This document shows, piece by piece, positions 63,007 through 64,000 of a stretch of 64,000 bases of DNA. Made by a program: the position numbers and the translations under genes. The notes under the pieces were generated by a model. It searched no databases. It saw nothing but the letters and a program-made list of their open reading frames with translations, and had not been told where the DNA came from. The DNA comes from Dolichospermum sp. DET69 (GTDB taxonomy: Bacteria > Cyanobacteriota > Cyanobacteriia > Cyanobacteriales > Nostocaceae), in contig CP070233.1 in the NCBI GenBank assembly GCA_017355425.1, positions 2,769,501-2,833,500 on the forward strand. Direction: 5' to 3'. The number at the start of each line of letters is the position of its first letter. Position 1 is the first letter of the stretch.

Positions 63007-63316
63007 ACCACTGACCACTGACCACTGACCACTGACCACTGACCACTGACCACTGACCACTGACCACTGACCACTGACCACTGACCACTGACCACTGACC
63101 ACTGACCACTGACCACTGACCACTGACCACTGACCACTGACCACTGACCACTGACCACTGACCACTGACCACTGACCACTGACCACTGACCACTGACCAC
63201 TGACCACTGACCACTGACCACTGACCACTGACCACTGACCACTGACCACTGACCACTGACCACTGACCACTGACCACTGACCACTGACCACTGACCACTG
63301 ACCACTGACCACTGAC
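63007..63316. repeat. uninterrupted heptanucleotide array, about 44 copies of ACCACTG
   Basis: 310 bp of perfect heptamers without a single substitution seen. Because seven is not divisible by three and the unit has no stop on the minus strand, all three minus frames are open and give the same periodic peptide (VSGQWSV). These are not genes. The array lies between the chlI stop and the next ATG. Confidence 0.98.
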
Positions 63317-63325
63317 TAATAAATT

Positions 63326-63643
63326 ATGAGAACGTGGAATTTTTGGTTAAATAGCTTGATTTTATCTAGTCAATATCATCCACCGCGATTTGTGGAATTA
63401 TTAATGTTGACATTAGCGATCGCTATGTTGACAATCTCCATTATCGTACCAGACCGACCTTATATAATCTTAGGTTTAAGTTTTGTAATTGGGGCATCAA
63501 CTTCTATATTAGTCCGGGAAGCAATTTCTCCCCATGGCCACAGCCATACAGCTATAACTCAACAACGCATTACCCAATTAACAGCATTACTCTTATTAGG
63601 AATTAGCATTTACGGTTTTGCAGATTTAATTCACACGCTATAA
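63326..63643 (+). CDS. small conserved membrane protein
   Basis: A 105-residue protein with three hydrophobic segments (FVELLMLTLAIAMLTISIIV, YIILGLSFVIGASTSILV, LTALLLLGISIYGFADLI) and a His-rich loop SPHGHSHT. I recognise the style of a cyanobacterial conserved protein but no named family. The gene begins 10 bp after the heptamer array, and its stop overlaps the end of the convergent Uma2 gene. Confidence 0.75.
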   Translation: MRTWNFWLNSLILSSQYHPPRFVELLMLTLAIAMLTISIIVPDRPYIILGLSFVIGASTSILVREAISPHGHSHTAITQQRITQLTALLLLGISIYGFADLIHTL

Positions 63644-64000
63644 ATTTTCAGGATCAACACCTAATTTCTTTAATATTTCTGTTAATTTATGAGCTTTTTC
63701 CTCACTTTGTAGAATCCGTTCTTCCGGTGTTAAAAATCTTTTCCCAGTTTCATCAAACCAATATAACCATTCCCTAGTTATACCTTGATAAGTTCCTATT
63801 TCTTTACCAATTCCTAAACCTATTTCGGGTAGCCAAACGGGATTTCTTGGTTGTAAGATATATTCTCCATTTGTTAATTTATAAACCTCTAATTTTTCTT
63901 TTATTGTTCTTAGGGGACAATATATTACATAATATAAAATTCCTATTTCCTGAGCATATATTCCCCCTTTAGTTATATGTTCTTCTCGATAAGTTTTAGA
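63638..64000 (-). CDS. Uma2 family putative endonuclease, C-terminal part (runs off the window)
   Basis: The minus-strand frame ending with TAG at 63638-63640 reads ...YAQEIGILYYVIYCPLRTIK, LEVYKLTNGEYILQ, NPVWLPEIGLGIGKEIGTYQ, GITREWLYWFDETGKRFLTP and ILKKLGVDPENL. The WLPEIGLGIG and TREWLYWFD stretch with the LxxLGVDPE tail is typical of the C-terminal half of Uma2 proteins. The catalytic part is beyond the window edge. It is the fourth Uma2 gene here. Confidence 0.88.
   Translation of the reverse strand, partial: SKTYREEHITKGGIYAQEIGILYYVIYCPLRTIKEKLEVYKLTNGEYILQPRNPVWLPEIGLGIGKEIGTYQGITREWLYWFDETGKRFLTPEERILQSEEKAHKLTEILKKLGVDPENL

Noticed and set aside
62973-63312. Three overlapping minus-strand frames giving VSGQWSV repeat proteins
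   Set aside because: They are the automatic product of a stop-free heptamer array; no ribosome site, no non-repeat domain.
63007-63316. CRISPR-like array
   Set aside because: The unit is 7 bp with no spacers, so it is an STRR. No cas genes are in the window.

Overview
The window comes from a low-GC filamentous cyanobacterium, most likely a heterocystous Nostocales. The evidence is: about 19 HIP1 octamers (GCGATCGC) by eye, a magnesium chelatase subunit I gene, an atpD-atpC (beta-epsilon) pair, a CIRCE-controlled groEL without groES, cyanobacteria-specific families (DUF2996, TIGR03643, SirB1-TPR, DUF29, Uma2), and heptanucleotide short tandem repeats (STRR) typical of this group. The genus is not determined.

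Layout. 1-9 kb: end of a MacB-type ABC exporter operon, a DUF697 GTPase, small conserved genes, an Rpn-type nuclease and atpD-atpC. 9-16 kb: a hydantoinase/5-oxoprolinase A and B pair separated by a Uma2 gene, then a large SPFH protein. 16-22 kb: DUF29, a YefM/RelE-type toxin-antitoxin pair, fabG, a WecA/MraY-type transferase and groEL. 22-29 kb: an Rpn pseudogene broken by a MITE, an orphan antitoxin, a large Eco57I-like restriction-modification protein, DUF29, a small orphan gene and a SpoIIE phosphatase. 29-39 kb: ftsY-nusB-DUF502, murG, an NTF2-like secreted protein, SDR, DUF2996, TM2 and dus. 39-43 kb: a translationally coupled mrpCDEFGAB cation antiporter operon. 43-49 kb: two MITE copies, a lipoxygenase, a complete ISH3-like insertion sequence, Uma2, an FtsH-type protease-domain protein, and hicB beside a dead hicA. 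49-56 kb: alaS, hicAB, a pentapeptide protein, and an ATPase plus truncated TOPRIM pair. 56-64 kb: small enzymes, rnhA, an ABC exporter, nested MITEs, chlI, a 44-copy heptamer array and the end of another Uma2 gene.

The most unusual features are structural. (1) Two loci about 9 kb apart (17.1-18.1 kb and 27.1-27.8 kb) share one architecture: a DUF29 gene and its neighbour have been pulled apart, a small cargo (a toxin-antitoxin pair, or an orphan small gene) lies between them, and the old gene junction is present on both sides as a diverged direct repeat, leaving fragments of both neighbours next to the cargo. (2) A 165-bp MITE with CTACGGTGTACACACA ends is present four times in full, each copy at the apex of a GC-rich palindrome and some nested inside a second MITE family (GAGGNTGTTTGAAAA ends, TAA target duplication). 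(3) Repeats have been absorbed into protein ends or starts at least four times, and once into the middle of the restriction-modification protein. Several anti-phage or addiction modules are visibly decaying: hicA, Rpn, the TOPRIM partner and an orphan ribbon-helix-helix antitoxin.

No tRNA, rRNA or CRISPR array was seen. All reading was done by eye; family names rest on motif recognition, not on searches.
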